Of a stretch of 13,912 nucleotides of DNA, positions 6,729-13,912 are shown one piece after another. The DNA is from Verrucomicrobiota bacterium. GTDB lineage: Bacteria; Verrucomicrobiota; Verrucomicrobiia; Opitutales; Opitutaceae. Within the stretch, counting starts at the first letter, position 1. Each line of letters starts with the position of its first letter. Location: contig JAEZSJ010000052.1 in assembly GCA_023443985.1 (NCBI GenBank), positions 1 through 13,912 on the forward strand, given 5' to 3'. The position numbers and the translations under genes were made by a program. The notes under the pieces were generated by a model. The model did no database searches. It was given only the letters and a program-made list of their open reading frames with translations, and had not been told where the DNA came from.

Positions 6729-6971
6729 TCACCTTTCGATCAAGGCTTGGAACGCACGCGCCAGCCGCCAGCCGAGGAAATAATCGATGGCGACATACTG
6801 GTGCAGGATGACAGTCGCCCAGAAGGTGAACTGGAACCCAACCTTGGCCGTCTTGTGTCGGTAGCGCCGTTGGGCGAGGTACGCGCCCGGCCAGCCACCA
6901 AGCATCGAGATCGAATGCAGGTTCTTCTCCGAAACCCGCCACGCCTTCGCCCGTTTCCCCTGCCGGTCACT
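6729..6971 (-). pseudogene. DUF1294 membrane protein remnant, 5' truncated
   Basis: The minus-strand frame ending TGA at 6731-6729 reads WRVSEKNLHSISMLGGWPG, then YLAQRRYRHKTAKVGFQ and FTFWATVILH. This is the hallmark DUF1294 core (LLGGWPGAxxAQxxxRHKTxKxxFxxxFW). The usual first transmembrane helix and any cold-shock domain are missing. Upstream the frame meets a TGA (7004-6999 region) without an ATG, GTG or TTG start. The only in-frame ATG, at 6905, would begin in the middle of the domain. The 5' end overlaps the MFS stop by a few bases, so a deletion probably fused the remnant to the MFS gene. DUF1294 function is unknown. Confidence 0.7.
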
Positions 6972-8247
6972 CCACCCGGGAGCGTCCGTAATGGTCGTCG
7001 ACCTTGATCAGCGCGGTCACGACAAAGGATGGGATCGTCGCCAGGCAGACCCAGCCAAAGAAGCTCAGATAGCCGAGCTGCTCCTGCAGCCAGCCCGACG
7101 CCATCCCCGGCAACATCATCCCCAGCGCCATGAAGCCGGTGCAGATCGCGTAATGGGCGGTCTTGTTCGGGCCTTCGGCAAACAGCATCAGGTAGAGCAT
7201 ATACGCGGTGAAGCCGAAGCCGTAGCCAAACTGCTCCACCGCCACCGCCGCGCCGATCGTCGTCAATGCCGCGGGCTGCGTGGCCGCCAAGTAGACATAG
7301 ACCAGATTCGGCACGTTGAGCGCGAGCACCATCGGCCAGAGCAGCCGCTTCAAACCGTACCGCGACACGATCCAGCCGCCGAACAATCCGCCGGCGAGCA
7401 GCGCCCCCACGCCGATGGTGTTGTAGAACAGCCCCACCTGCTTGGTCGTCAGCGCGAGTCCGCCCACCGCACGCGGATCGAGCAGAAACGGCTGCACCAG
7501 TTTCGCGAGCTGCGCCTCCGCAAATCGGTACAGCAGCATGAACGCGAGCGCCGTCACGATGCCCGGCTTGCGGAAAAACGCGGCAAACACCGCCCACCAT
7601 TCCTGCCACCACGCGTGGCCGCGCGGCGCCGGTCCGTCGCCGGCCGGCCGCGGCAGCACGCCGGCGTGCAGCAACCCCACCGCGAACAACCAGCCGCCGA
7701 GCAGCCAGAACACCCCGCGCCAGGCGAGCGCCGGCGCGAGCCCCTCCTCCATCCACACCCCGGCGAGCAGGACCAGGCCGCCCTGCCCGGCCAACATCGC
7801 CACCCGGAAGAACGTGCTGCGCACGCCGACAAACGCCGCGCGTTGGTGCTCCGGCAGGGCGAGCAGGTAGAAGCCGTCGGCCGCGATGTCGTGCGTCGCC
7901 GAGCTGAACGCAATCAGCCAGAACAGCGCCAGCGTCGCCCGGAAATACGCGGGGCCCGGCAGGGCCAGCGCGACCGAGGCCAGCAGCGCCCCCAGCACGA
8001 GCTGCGTCGCCACGATCCAGGTACGCTTGCGGCCGAGCAGCTCCACCAGCGGCGACCAGAGCGGCTTGATCACCCACGGCAGGTAGAGCCAGCCCGTATA
8101 GAGCGCGATGTCGGTGTTGGAGACACCGAGGTTCTTGTAGACCACCACCGAGAGCGTCGCCGCCGCCGCGTTCGGCAGCCCCTGTGTGAAGTACAGCGAA
8201 GGGATCCAGCTCCAGGCGCGCGCGGCACTCGGTTGTTCTCGTTCCAT
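6967..8247 (-). CDS. AmpG-like MFS transporter
   Basis: The 426-residue inner-membrane protein has about 12 hydrophobic helices and PAT/AmpG features. Near the N-terminus it has PSLYFTQGLPNAAA, then LYTGWLYLPWVIKPLWSPLVELLGRKR, the typical helix 2-3 loop. It ends FFGWVCLATIPSFVVTALI. AmpG carriers import muropeptides (GlcNAc-anhydro-MurNAc peptides) by proton symport, but many relatives in this clade carry other or unknown substrates. I chose ATG 8247 because the frame is open further upstream but that part runs antisense-like through sugE and reads as low-complexity Arg-rich sequence. It lies 89 bases downstream of sugE on the same strand, so co-transcription is plausible. Confidence 0.85.
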   Translation of the reverse strand: MEREQPSAARAWSWIPSLYFTQGLPNAAAATLSVVVYKNLGVSNTDIALYTGWLYLPWVIKPLWSPLVELLGRKRTWIVATQLVLGALLASVALALPGPAYFRATLALFWLIAFSSATHDIAADGFYLLALPEHQRAAFVGVRSTFFRVAMLAGQGGLVLLAGVWMEEGLAPALAWRGVFWLLGGWLFAVGLLHAGVLPRPAGDGPAPRGHAWWQEWWAVFAAFFRKPGIVTALAFMLLYRFAEAQLAKLVQPFLLDPRAVGGLALTTKQVGLFYNTIGVGALLAGGLFGGWIVSRYGLKRLLWPMVLALNVPNLVYVYLAATQPAALTTIGAAVAVEQFGYGFGFTAYMLYLMLFAEGPNKTAHYAICTGFMALGMMLPGMASGWLQEQLGYLSFFGWVCLATIPSFVVTALIKVDDHYGRSRVE

Positions 8248-8336
8248 GGCTTCGGGCCGACGGTGGAGCGCTCCGGCCCGGAACGCCACCCTCAACCGCC
8301 GCGCCGACCCATGCTCCGGCCGGATCCCCCTTTTGG

Positions 8337-8669
8337 TTACACCGTCCCGCCACCCGTGGTCAGCTTCAAGCCGACGATCGCCACGATGAGCAGAACCAGG
8401 AAGAACCCTTGGGCGAAGGTCATCGGCTCGCCGCCGAACCCCACCGCGACGACCGCCGTGCCGGCCGCGCCGATCCCCACCCACACCGCATACGCGGTAG
8501 CGAGGGGAAGCGTCCGCGCCGCGAGCGAGAGCAGGAACATGCTCGCCGCGAGCGCGGTGGCGAAGAACACCGTCGGCCAGAGGCGGGTGAACCCCGCGGT
8601 GGCCTTCAGGCTCGAGGCCCAGCAGACCTCCAACAGGCCGGCGACAATCAACAGAAACCAGGCATTCAT
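8337..8669 (-). CDS. sugE: SMR-family guanidinium exporter-like protein (SugE/Gdx)
   Basis: The 110-residue protein has four hydrophobic helices, the normal SMR size. E14 in AGLLEVCWA is the essential proton/substrate glutamate. SMFLL in helix 2 and TAYAVWVGIGAAGTAV in helix 3 fit the SugE/Gdx branch rather than EmrE. Characterised Gdx proteins export guanidinium in exchange for protons as antiparallel dimers; quaternary ammonium export is also reported for SugE. I chose ATG 8669 because it places the hydrophobic start MNAWFLLIVAG at the N-terminus; the longer upstream frame is Arg/Pro-rich and not family-like. A guanidine riboswitch was looked for upstream and not recognised. Confidence 0.88.
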   Translation of the reverse strand: MNAWFLLIVAGLLEVCWASSLKATAGFTRLWPTVFFATALAASMFLLSLAARTLPLATAYAVWVGIGAAGTAVVAVGFGGEPMTFAQGFFLVLLIVAIVGLKLTTGGGTV

Positions 8670-8750
8670 TCGGGAAGATTCCGCGCGCCGCACGGCGAAC
8701 CGGGGGAACGGCGTTTCCGCCCCGCATCGCATCACGGCGCCGGAGGGCGC

Positions 8751-8779
8751 AGCGTCGCGGTCGCCCCACGGACTGTCAA
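8751..8779 (-). promoter_or_regulatory. Possible sugE promoter, -35 only convincing
   Basis: A perfect TTGACA lies at 8779-8774 on the minus strand, 105 bases upstream of the sugE ATG. The position 17 bases on (8756-8751, GACGCT) matches the -10 consensus poorly. It may be a weak or activator-dependent promoter, or chance. Confidence 0.25.
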
Positions 8780-8878
8780 CGAGCGGCGTGCTCCCCCGGT
8801 CCCCGCAGCTTTTCCTTGTGCACGGCAACGCCGGCGGTAGAGGTGACGTCGCGTTTCCTCGCGCAACGCGTGCCTGAC

Positions 8879-8953
8879 GCCGGCATAGCACAGTGGTAGT
8901 GCAACGGTTTTGTAAACCGTAGGTCGTCGGTTCGAATCCGACTGCCGGCTCCA
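8879..8953 (+). tRNA. tRNA-Thr (anticodon TGT)
   Basis: Acceptor arms GCCGGCA (8879-8885) and TGCCGGC (8943-8949) pair fully. The D-arm is GCAC-AGTGGTA-GTGC. The anticodon stem ACGGT/ACCGT encloses TTTGTAA, giving TGT. The T-arm is GTCGG-TTCGAAT-CCGAC. Discriminator T is followed by an encoded CCA (8951-8953). It reads ACA codons, and ACG/ACU by wobble. It is 131 bases before tRNA-Gln on the same strand. Confidence 0.97.
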
Positions 8954-9084
8954 GGGAAACCCCGCGGACATCGCGATCTTTCCGCCTCCGGCTGGCCCGT
9001 TTCCCCGGACAAAAAGTTGCCGAAAATTCCGCTTGAGCCGCGAAAGTCGCACCCTACCGTCGGCCACCTCGTTCCGACGAGCAC

Positions 9085-9158
9085 TGCCCGATGGTGTAAT
9101 GGTAGCACAGCAGATTCTGAATCTGTTTGTCTAGGTTCGATCCCTAGTCGGGCAGCCA
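9085..9158 (+). tRNA. tRNA-Gln (anticodon CTG)
   Basis: Acceptor arms TGCCCGA (9085-9091) and TCGGGCA (9148-9154) pair fully. The D-arm is GTGT-AATGGTA-GCAC. The anticodon stem GCAGA/TCTGT encloses TTCTGAA, giving CTG. The T-arm is CTAGG-TTCGATC-CCTAG. Discriminator G is followed by encoded CCA (9156-9158). It reads CAG codons. A strong terminator follows six bases later. Confidence 0.97.
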
Positions 9159-9163
9159 CTTCC

Positions 9164-9197
9164 GGCCCAAGAACGCCGTGCGTTCTTGGGCCTTTTT
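9164..9197 (+). terminator. Rho-independent terminator of the tRNA unit
   Basis: A perfect 13-base-pair stem, GGCCCAAGAACGC (9164-9176) / GCGTTCTTGGGCC (9180-9192), has loop CGT and is followed by TTTTT (9193-9197). It sits just after tRNA-Gln and ends 51 bases before the hydrolase start, so the hydrolase needs its own promoter or read-through. Confidence 0.93.
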
Positions 9198-9248
9198 GCG
9201 CCCCTCCCCGCGTTTGCGCTCGGTGCGGTTCCCCGCATAGCCATCGCG

Positions 9249-10268
9249 ATGAAACCGCATCTCTCGCGTTGTGTTCTCCTCTGCCTGGGTTGGTTCGCCT
9301 TCGTCGCGACCGGCCACGCAGCCGATGAAACCGGCCTGCGCTTGGAGGCGTTCCCGTATCCCGCGCCGGAACAGCTCTTCCGCTTCGAAAGCCAGCAACA
9401 ACCGCTGGAGATGGTCTACCTCGACTACCAACCCGCCGGCGCGCCGCGCGGAACGGTGGTGCTGCTCCACGGCAAAAACTTCTCGAGCTCGTATTTCGGG
9501 GAAACGGCCGAGGCCCTGCGCCACGCGGGCTACCGCGTGATCGCGCCCGACCAGATCGGCTTCGGGAAGGCGACGAAGCCGGCCCACTACCAGTTCACCC
9601 TCCACCAACTCGCGCATAACACCCGGGCCCTGCTTGCCTCGCTCGGCGTGCGTCGGGCGCACATCCTGGGCCATTCGATGGGCGGCATGCTCGCCACACG
9701 TTACGCCCTGCTGTTCCCCGACGAGACCGCCTCACTCGTGCTGGTGAACCCCATCGGGCTCGAGGACTGGCAGGCGTTGGGCGTGCCCTACACGACCGTC
9801 GACGACAACTATCGCCAAGAGCTCGCCAAGACGCCCGAGCAGATCCGCACCTACCAGCTCGAGTCCTACTACGACGGCCGTTGGCGCCCGGCCTACGATC
9901 CGTGGGTGGAACAACTCGCCTCCTTCAGCCGCAGCCCCGCCTACCCGCGCATGGCCTGGATCCAGGCGCTCACGAGCGATATGGTCTTCACCCAGCCTGT
10001 GGTGCACGAGTTCGACCAGCTCACGGTTCCCACGCTGTTGATCATCGGCCAACGCGACCGCACCGCCATCGGCAAGGCCGCGGCCCCGGCCGCGCTCCGC
10101 CGCCGGCTCGGCGACTACCCCGCGCTCGGGCGCGCCGCCCGTGCGGCGATCCGCGGCTCACAACTGGTCGAACTCGACGACGTCGGCCACCTGCCGCACA
10201 TCGAGGCGTTCGACCGTTTCCTGCCCCCGCTGCGACGCTTTCTCGACGCGCAACCCGCGGGCGGCTGA
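9249..10268 (+). CDS. Secreted alpha/beta hydrolase
   Basis: The 339-residue protein begins with a Sec-type signal peptide: MKPHLSR, a hydrophobic core, and likely cleavage after GHA at about residue 24. The alpha/beta-hydrolase fold follows, with the oxyanion-hole motif HGKN (74-77), nucleophile elbow GHSMGG with S143, acid D270 in GQRDRT, and H314 in VGHLPH. A cap-like region (about 165-245) sits between nucleophile and acid. An insertion (about 280-300) precedes the histidine strand. It is probably a periplasmic esterase or C-C hydrolase-like enzyme; substrate unknown. I chose ATG 9249 because the longer frame from 9186 overlaps the tRNA terminator and puts extra residues before the signal peptide. 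Confidence 0.88.
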   Translation: MKPHLSRCVLLCLGWFAFVATGHAADETGLRLEAFPYPAPEQLFRFESQQQPLEMVYLDYQPAGAPRGTVVLLHGKNFSSSYFGETAEALRHAGYRVIAPDQIGFGKATKPAHYQFTLHQLAHNTRALLASLGVRRAHILGHSMGGMLATRYALLFPDETASLVLVNPIGLEDWQALGVPYTTVDDNYRQELAKTPEQIRTYQLESYYDGRWRPAYDPWVEQLASFSRSPAYPRMAWIQALTSDMVFTQPVVHEFDQLTVPTLLIIGQRDRTAIGKAAAPAALRRRLGDYPALGRAARAAIRGSQLVELDDVGHLPHIEAFDRFLPPLRRFLDAQPAGG

Positions 10269-10290
10269 GTCCCGGTGCGGGCGCCGGCCC

Positions 10291-10956
10291 TCAGCCGGCC
10301 GCGCTGTTCCGCCGGGCGCCGCGCACCGCGAGGTAGATCAGCGGCCACGTGAGCAACGGCACGGCCAGGCTCAACCCGGCGGCCCACCATGCGCTGTGCA
10401 CGGCGCTCGCTCCGATCGCGGCGTACGCGAAGCCGGTCGGCACACAGCCGACCGCCAACGCCGGAAAGAACAACCGTGCCGGTAGACCAACTACGCCGGC
10501 CAGGCACGCGGTCGCCTCCTGCACGACCGGCACCGAACGCGTCGCGGCGATCACCAGCGGACCATTGCGCCGCATCGCGTCCGCGACGCGCGCCAGTCCC
10601 TGTTCGCCGGCGATGCGTCGCGCCCAGGCCAGTCCCCAGCGCCGGCACACCCAGTAGGCGATCGATCCCGACAAGAACACCCCGAGCGTCGCCACGCCGC
10701 CGCCCCACCACGGCCCGAGCGCCAACCCCAGCGCGCTCATGACCAACGTGGAGGGGATCGGCAGGAAGCAGTCGCCGGCCAACAACCCGAGCCCGAGCGC
10801 CGCGACCAGCGGCCGCGCCATCCCGGCCAGACTCGTGCCGGCGAGCACCCCGGCCGCCCAAGGCTCGAGGAACGGCCCCACGGCCAGCCAGGGCAGCACC
10901 GGCACGAGCACCACGGCGACGATCAACAACCAGGCACCGGTATTGGGTTTCGGCAC
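10291..10956 (-). CDS. DedA/VTT-family (SNARE-associated) membrane protein
   Basis: The product is a multi-helix inner-membrane protein of 221 residues. GDCFLPIPSTLVMSALG is the DedA reentrant-loop pattern (E/D-xFxPIPSExxLxxAG). RSVPVVQEATACLAGVVG with PARLFFPALAVGCVPTG fits the RxxPxxRxxxxxxAG motif and following helix. Unusually, the second Arg of that motif is replaced (VVQEA). DedA relatives act as lipid scramblases/undecaprenyl-phosphate flippases or support proton-motive force. GTG 10956 (GTG CCG AAA) leaves a short polar tail before the first helix; TTG at 10992 would add 12 residues. It is convergent with the hydrolase, with 22 bases between stops. Confidence 0.8.
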   Translation of the reverse strand: MPKPNTGAWLLIVAVVLVPVLPWLAVGPFLEPWAAGVLAGTSLAGMARPLVAALGLGLLAGDCFLPIPSTLVMSALGLALGPWWGGGVATLGVFLSGSIAYWVCRRWGLAWARRIAGEQGLARVADAMRRNGPLVIAATRSVPVVQEATACLAGVVGLPARLFFPALAVGCVPTGFAYAAIGASAVHSAWWAAGLSLAVPLLTWPLIYLAVRGARRNSAAG

Positions 10957-11113
10957 CCTGCCACCGTGGCCGGCGAGACCGGGACCGGTCAAGACGACGG
11001 GCCGCGGAAGGCGAATTTATGCCCCGGCGGGGCGGGCTCCCGCGCCGCTACTACCGACGCACGGCCGCGGCCCACGCGTTGCCAGCGGCCATTCGGGCGG
11101 CCATGGGTTCGCC

Positions 11114-11359
11114 ATGGCCGAACCCATCGTCCCCAAGCGTTCCCCGTTCGGCGTCGCCGTCGACGCCATCCTTTGTCTCGCCGCCTTCGCGCTGTTCTTC
11201 TGGCTGGCGACGACCCACGTCCCTTCCGAGAACCCGCTGCAGATCACGCTCTGGTCGGGCTACGCCGCCGCCTGCATGACGGGTGTTTTCTGGATCGCCT
11301 GGCAGATGCTCAAGGCCGTCTACCGCCACCAGCGGGCCGAGGTGCGTGTCGACCGCTGA
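11114..11359 (+). CDS. Small two-helix membrane protein, unknown function
   Basis: The 81-residue protein starts MAEPIVPKRSPFG. It has two hydrophobic segments, about 13-34 (AVDAILCLAAFALFFWLATT) and about 43-66, then a basic tail AVYRHQRAEVRVDR. The helices are well formed and the charge pattern is positive inside, which supports a real gene over a shadow. I recognise no family. The longer upstream frame from 10739 is antisense to the DedA gene and was dropped. It is divergent from the DedA gene and convergent with tatC, 24 bases between stops. Confidence 0.6.
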   Translation: MAEPIVPKRSPFGVAVDAILCLAAFALFFWLATTHVPSENPLQITLWSGYAAACMTGVFWIAWQMLKAVYRHQRAEVRVDR

Positions 11360-11383
11360 GCCACGCCGGCCCGGCACGCCCGC

Positions 11384-12148
11384 TCAGCCGCCATAGGTCT
11401 GACGCCAGTCGAAGGCCTCCTGCTTCGCCTTCCGTTTCTCGATGCGGCTGCCGACCAGCAGCGAGACCTCGAACAACGCCCACAGCGGCGCCGCGACGAG
11501 GGTCTGGGTGATCGGGTCCGGGGTCGGCGTGATGACCGCCGCCGCCACGAAGCACAGCACGACCACCAACCGGCGCGAGCGGCGGAAGGTGGCGACCTCC
11601 ACGATTCCCAGGTAGGTGAGAGCGACCACGAGCAGGGGAAATTCGAATACGGAACCCATGCCGACCACCAGCCAGGTCATGAGGCTGTAGTACGACCCGA
11701 CCGTCCAGATCATCTGGTAGCCCATCCATCGGTTCGCCTCGATCGCGACCTTGATCGAGGCGGGGACCAGCAGCAGGAAACTGAAGGCCGCGCCGGCCAG
11801 AAACAGGAACATCGCCGCCAGCACCCCGGGCACGACGACCCGCTTCTCCTTCGGCGAAAGCGCCGGGCCGACGAACTGCCCGAGGAAAAACAACAAGAAC
11901 GGCGCCGCCGCCACCAGGGCCGGCGTCACGCAGATCTGCAGCATCACCCCATAGATCTCCATCGGCGTGTCGGTGCGCAGTTGGAGGGTCAATCCCGGGT
12001 ACTCCGCCAGCGCCCGGGTCCAGGGCCACTCCAGAAAGGCGCGCACCTCCGTGAGGAAGATGCCGGAGACGACCGCGAACAACACCGCGACGATCGCGCA
12101 CTTGACCAACGTCCAGCGCAGCTCCTCCAGATGTTCGAGAAAACCCAT
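11384..12148 (-). CDS. tatC: Twin-arginine translocase subunit TatC
   Basis: The 254-residue protein (E. coli TatC 258) is the polytopic receptor that binds twin-arginine signal peptides for export of folded proteins. MGFLEHLEELRW at the start has the conserved acidic cytoplasmic motif. GPALSPKEKR carries the loop glutamate equivalent to E. coli E103. TPTPDPITQTLVAAPLWALFEVSLL is the typical last-helix region. Six hydrophobic segments are visible. ATG 12148 is chosen because GGAG lies six bases before it and it puts FLEHLEELR at the N-terminus. A GTG at 12226 in the same frame would add 26 residues and cannot be excluded. It lies downstream of sufU on the same strand. No tatA/tatB is in the window. 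Confidence 0.94.
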   Translation of the reverse strand: MGFLEHLEELRWTLVKCAIVAVLFAVVSGIFLTEVRAFLEWPWTRALAEYPGLTLQLRTDTPMEIYGVMLQICVTPALVAAAPFLLFFLGQFVGPALSPKEKRVVVPGVLAAMFLFLAGAAFSFLLLVPASIKVAIEANRWMGYQMIWTVGSYYSLMTWLVVGMGSVFEFPLLVVALTYLGIVEVATFRRSRRLVVVLCFVAAAVITPTPDPITQTLVAAPLWALFEVSLLVGSRIEKRKAKQEAFDWRQTYGG

Positions 12149-12259
12149 CGCCTTCTCCCCGCGCCCGAGGGGCGCGGTGGCGTCGGTGGAGAGGTCGTCG
12201 GCGGCCGGTGGCGGAGCGAAGGGCACGGAGAGAAGCTCAGCGGTGGGCGCCCGGGGGCG

Positions 12260-12706
12260 TCAAGCCGCGGGCGAAGGCGGCGCGGCGAGCGCCTGCTGCA
12301 GCGCGTGCCAGGCGAGCGTCACACACTTCACCCGCTGGGGAAACTGCGCCGCCCCCTGCAGCGCCTGAAGATCCCCGAGCGATTCCAGTTGCTCGGCGGT
12401 CAGGGCGGTGCCGGTGAACAACCGGTGCACCTGTCCGGCCGTGGCCAGCGCGTCGGCAACCGGGCGGCCGCGGACCTTCGTGGTCAGGAGCGAGGCGGAG
12501 GCCTGGCTCAACGCGCAGCCCTGCCCGGTGAACGTCGCGTCCTCGATCCGCCCGTCCGGCGCGAGGCGCAGGTGGACCTCGATCTCGTCGCCGCAGGTGG
12601 GGTTCTCGGCGCGCGCGCCGTGGGTAGCCCCCGCACACGGCCCGTGGTGGCGCGGGTGCCGCGCGTGCTCGAGAATGATTTCCTGATAGAGGTCGCTCAG
12701 CTCCAC
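12260..12706 (-). CDS. sufU: SufU/IscU-type Fe-S cluster assembly protein
   Basis: The 148-residue product has the three ligand cysteines of the IscU/SufU fold: C38 in NPTCGDEIE (with D40), C64 in GQGCALSQASASLL, and C128 in RVKCVTLAWHAL. The insertion before the last cysteine (about 99-122) and the CVTLxWxAL ending mark it as SufU rather than IscU. SufU proteins accept persulfide sulfur from the cysteine desulfurase SufS, as a zinc-dependent sulfurtransferase or scaffold. GTG 12706 is the best start because LYQEIILEHARHPRHHG follows directly; the longer frame reads as low-complexity. No sufS, sufB or sufD lies in the window. It may be co-transcribed with tatC. Confidence 0.92.
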   Translation of the reverse strand: MELSDLYQEIILEHARHPRHHGPCAGATHGARAENPTCGDEIEVHLRLAPDGRIEDATFTGQGCALSQASASLLTTKVRGRPVADALATAGQVHRLFTGTALTAEQLESLGDLQALQGAAQFPQRVKCVTLAWHALQQALAAPPSPAA

Positions 12707-12889
12707 GGCCCGACAGTGGGTCCAATTCCCGCCGCGCGCAACCTGCGAGGCCGGAGGAAGCCGGGCCGAAAGACCACCATTTTCCCCGGAATGGCCCATA
12801 GAAATGAGCCGCGCCCCGCCTTCCGCCGCCCGTCGAGAACGTCCGCTACTTCCCGCCCCGCCGGCGCCGCCGCGCGGCCTACCTGACAT

Positions 12890-12917
12890 TGACACTACAA
12901 CAACGCCGGGGAATAAA
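12890..12917 (+). promoter_or_regulatory. Sigma70-like promoter of ppdK
   Basis: A perfect -35 TTGACA (12890-12895) is followed after 16 bases by AATAAA (12912-12917), a four-of-six match to TATAAT. Both are AT-rich islands in GC-rich surroundings. Transcription would start near 12924 and leave a 5' leader of about 70 bases before the ppdK ATG. Confidence 0.6.
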
Positions 12918-12995
12918 CGCGCCGCTTCCCTCCTTGGTCCCGGTCACCCCACACCACCGGCGCCGTCTGTCGTTTCCCTGAACCTCATCATAGCG

Positions 12996-13912
12996 ATGCC
13001 TGCGAAATCCAAAACCAAGAAACCGGCCGCGAAGAAAACGTCCCCCGTCAGGAAACCCGCCCCTGCCAAAAAGCCGAAATACGTCTACCTGTTCGGCGCC
13101 GGCAAAGCCGACGGCGACGGCACCCTGCGCGGCCTGCTCGGCGGCAAGGGCGCCAACCTCGCCGAGATGACCCGCATCGGGCTGCCCGTCCCCCCCGGCT
13201 TCACGGTCACCACCGAAGTCTGCACCTACTACTACGCCAACAAACGCACCTACCCGAAGGAACTGCAGGCCCAGATGGAGGCCGGCATGGCCAACATGGA
13301 GCGGGTCATGGGCAAGAAATTCGGCGACACCGCCGCCATGCCCCTCCTCGTTTCCGTCCGCTCCGGGGCGCGCGACTCGATGCCGGGAATGATGGATACG
13401 ATCCTCAACCTCGGCCTCAACGACCAGACCGTGCTCGCCCTCGAGAAGGCCACCGGCAATCCCCGCTTCGCCTGGGACTGCTACCGCCGTTTCATCCAGA
13501 TGTACGGCGATGTCGTGCTCGGCGTGCAGAAGCGTGAGAACGAGGACCACGAGCCCTTCGAGACCGTCATCCATGGCCTGAAGGTCGAGCGCTACCACGC
13601 CGACATCGAAGACTCGAAGCTCACCGCCGCCGACCAGCAGGAGCTCGTCGCGCGCTTCAAGGCCCTCGTGAAGGAGCGCACCGGCAAGGCCTTCCCGAAC
13701 GATCCCTGGGAACAGCTCCGCGGCGCCGCCGGCGCCGGGTTCGGCTCCTGGATGAACGACCGCGCCATCGTGTATCGCCGCAAGTACAACATCCCCACCG
13801 AATGGGGCACCGCCGTGAACGTGCAGGCGATGGTCTTCGGCAACACCGGCGACAACTCCGGCTCCGGCGTCGCCTTCACCCGCAACCCCGCCAACGGCAC
13901 CAACGAGTTCTA
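12996..13912 (+). CDS. ppdK: Pyruvate, phosphate dikinase, N-terminal part
   Basis: The frame is open to the right edge: 305 complete codons of a protein usually near 875 residues. The enzyme interconverts pyruvate+ATP+Pi with PEP+AMP+PPi in the cytoplasm. Family marks are KYVYLFGAGKADG (28-40), GGKGANLAEM (49-58, K51 corresponding to the ATP-site lysine), SVRSGARDSMPGMMDT with R122, and GDNSGSGVAFTRNP near the edge, all in the ATP-grasp domain. Before the domain are about 27 residues made almost only of Lys, Ala, Pro, Thr and Ser, an extension most bacterial PPDKs lack. ATG 12996 is the only sensible start and places this tail in frame. A good promoter lies upstream. The gene is divergent from sufU. 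Confidence 0.97.
   Translation, partial: MPAKSKTKKPAAKKTSPVRKPAPAKKPKYVYLFGAGKADGDGTLRGLLGGKGANLAEMTRIGLPVPPGFTVTTEVCTYYYANKRTYPKELQAQMEAGMANMERVMGKKFGDTAAMPLLVSVRSGARDSMPGMMDTILNLGLNDQTVLALEKATGNPRFAWDCYRRFIQMYGDVVLGVQKRENEDHEPFETVIHGLKVERYHADIEDSKLTAADQQELVARFKALVKERTGKAFPNDPWEQLRGAAGAGFGSWMNDRAIVYRRKYNIPTEWGTAVNVQAMVFGNTGDNSGSGVAFTRNPANGTNEF

Noticed and set aside
6740..8353. Minus-strand 537-codon frame across the MFS gene
   Set aside because: It is one frame off the recognisable MFS protein and reads as Arg/Gly/Ala-rich sequence; the MFS frame explains the interval.
6991..8877. Plus-strand 628-codon frame opposite the MFS and sugE genes
   Set aside because: Arg/His/Gln-rich antisense shadow of two recognised genes.
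8670..8878. Guanidine riboswitch upstream of sugE
   Set aside because: No paired ACGR-loop hairpins (guanidine-II) and no recognisable guanidine-I or -III core were seen by eye.
8732..9159. Minus-strand ORFs opposite the tRNA genes, with a SRQSDSNRRP-type translation
   Set aside because: They are the reverse complement of tRNA genes, a well-known source of false protein annotations.
10269..10290. Bidirectional terminator between the hydrolase and DedA genes
   Set aside because: GCCGGC words can pair, but no T-run follows on either strand.
10739..11113. N-terminal extension of the small membrane protein frame
   Set aside because: It overlaps the DedA gene antisense and is low-complexity; ATG 11114 gives a sensible two-helix protein.

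Overview
The window is GC-rich with long spurious antisense ORFs. Most starts lack a clear Shine-Dalgarno. Gene content (a PilM/GspL-like pilus protein, LeuRS, PPDK, SufU, TatC, an AmpG-like MFS carrier, GTAG-headed REP-type hairpins) suggests Verrucomicrobiota, probably Opitutales/Opitutaceae. That placement is inference from gene style; no phylogenetic marker was compared.

Layout. A minus-strand PilM+PilN (GspL-like) gene runs off the left edge (1-1260). A 448-base divergent gap separates it from leuS (1709-4327), which carries an in-frame REP-like hairpin and ends at a strong terminator. Positions 4445-6728 form an accessory islet. It opens with an AT-rich leader and an AAA-type ATPase (4542-5747). 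Then come a HigA-type antitoxin (5857-6117) with no toxin beside it, two decayed copies of a NadS-like antitoxin N-terminus (5770-5823 and 6142-6344), and a ~200-bp nest of inverted repeats (6357-6555). A DUF1294 remnant (6729-6971) abuts the next operon.

A minus-strand pair follows: sugE/gdx-like SMR exporter (8337-8669), then an AmpG-like MFS carrier (6967-8247). Next are tRNA-Thr(TGT), tRNA-Gln(CTG), a terminator and a secreted alpha/beta hydrolase (9249-10268). The right part holds a DedA/VTT membrane protein (10291-10956, minus), a small two-helix membrane protein (11114-11359, plus), tatC (11384-12148, minus) downstream of sufU (12260-12706, minus), and the divergent start of ppdK (12996 to the right edge), which has a good sigma70-like promoter.

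Housekeeping functions dominate: leucyl-tRNA charging with two tRNA genes, Fe-S scaffold, twin-arginine export, and pyruvate/PEP interconversion. No complete new defence or metabolic system is visible. The most unusual parts are the REP-like hairpins, including one inside leuS, and the eroded antitoxin islet with its ATPase.
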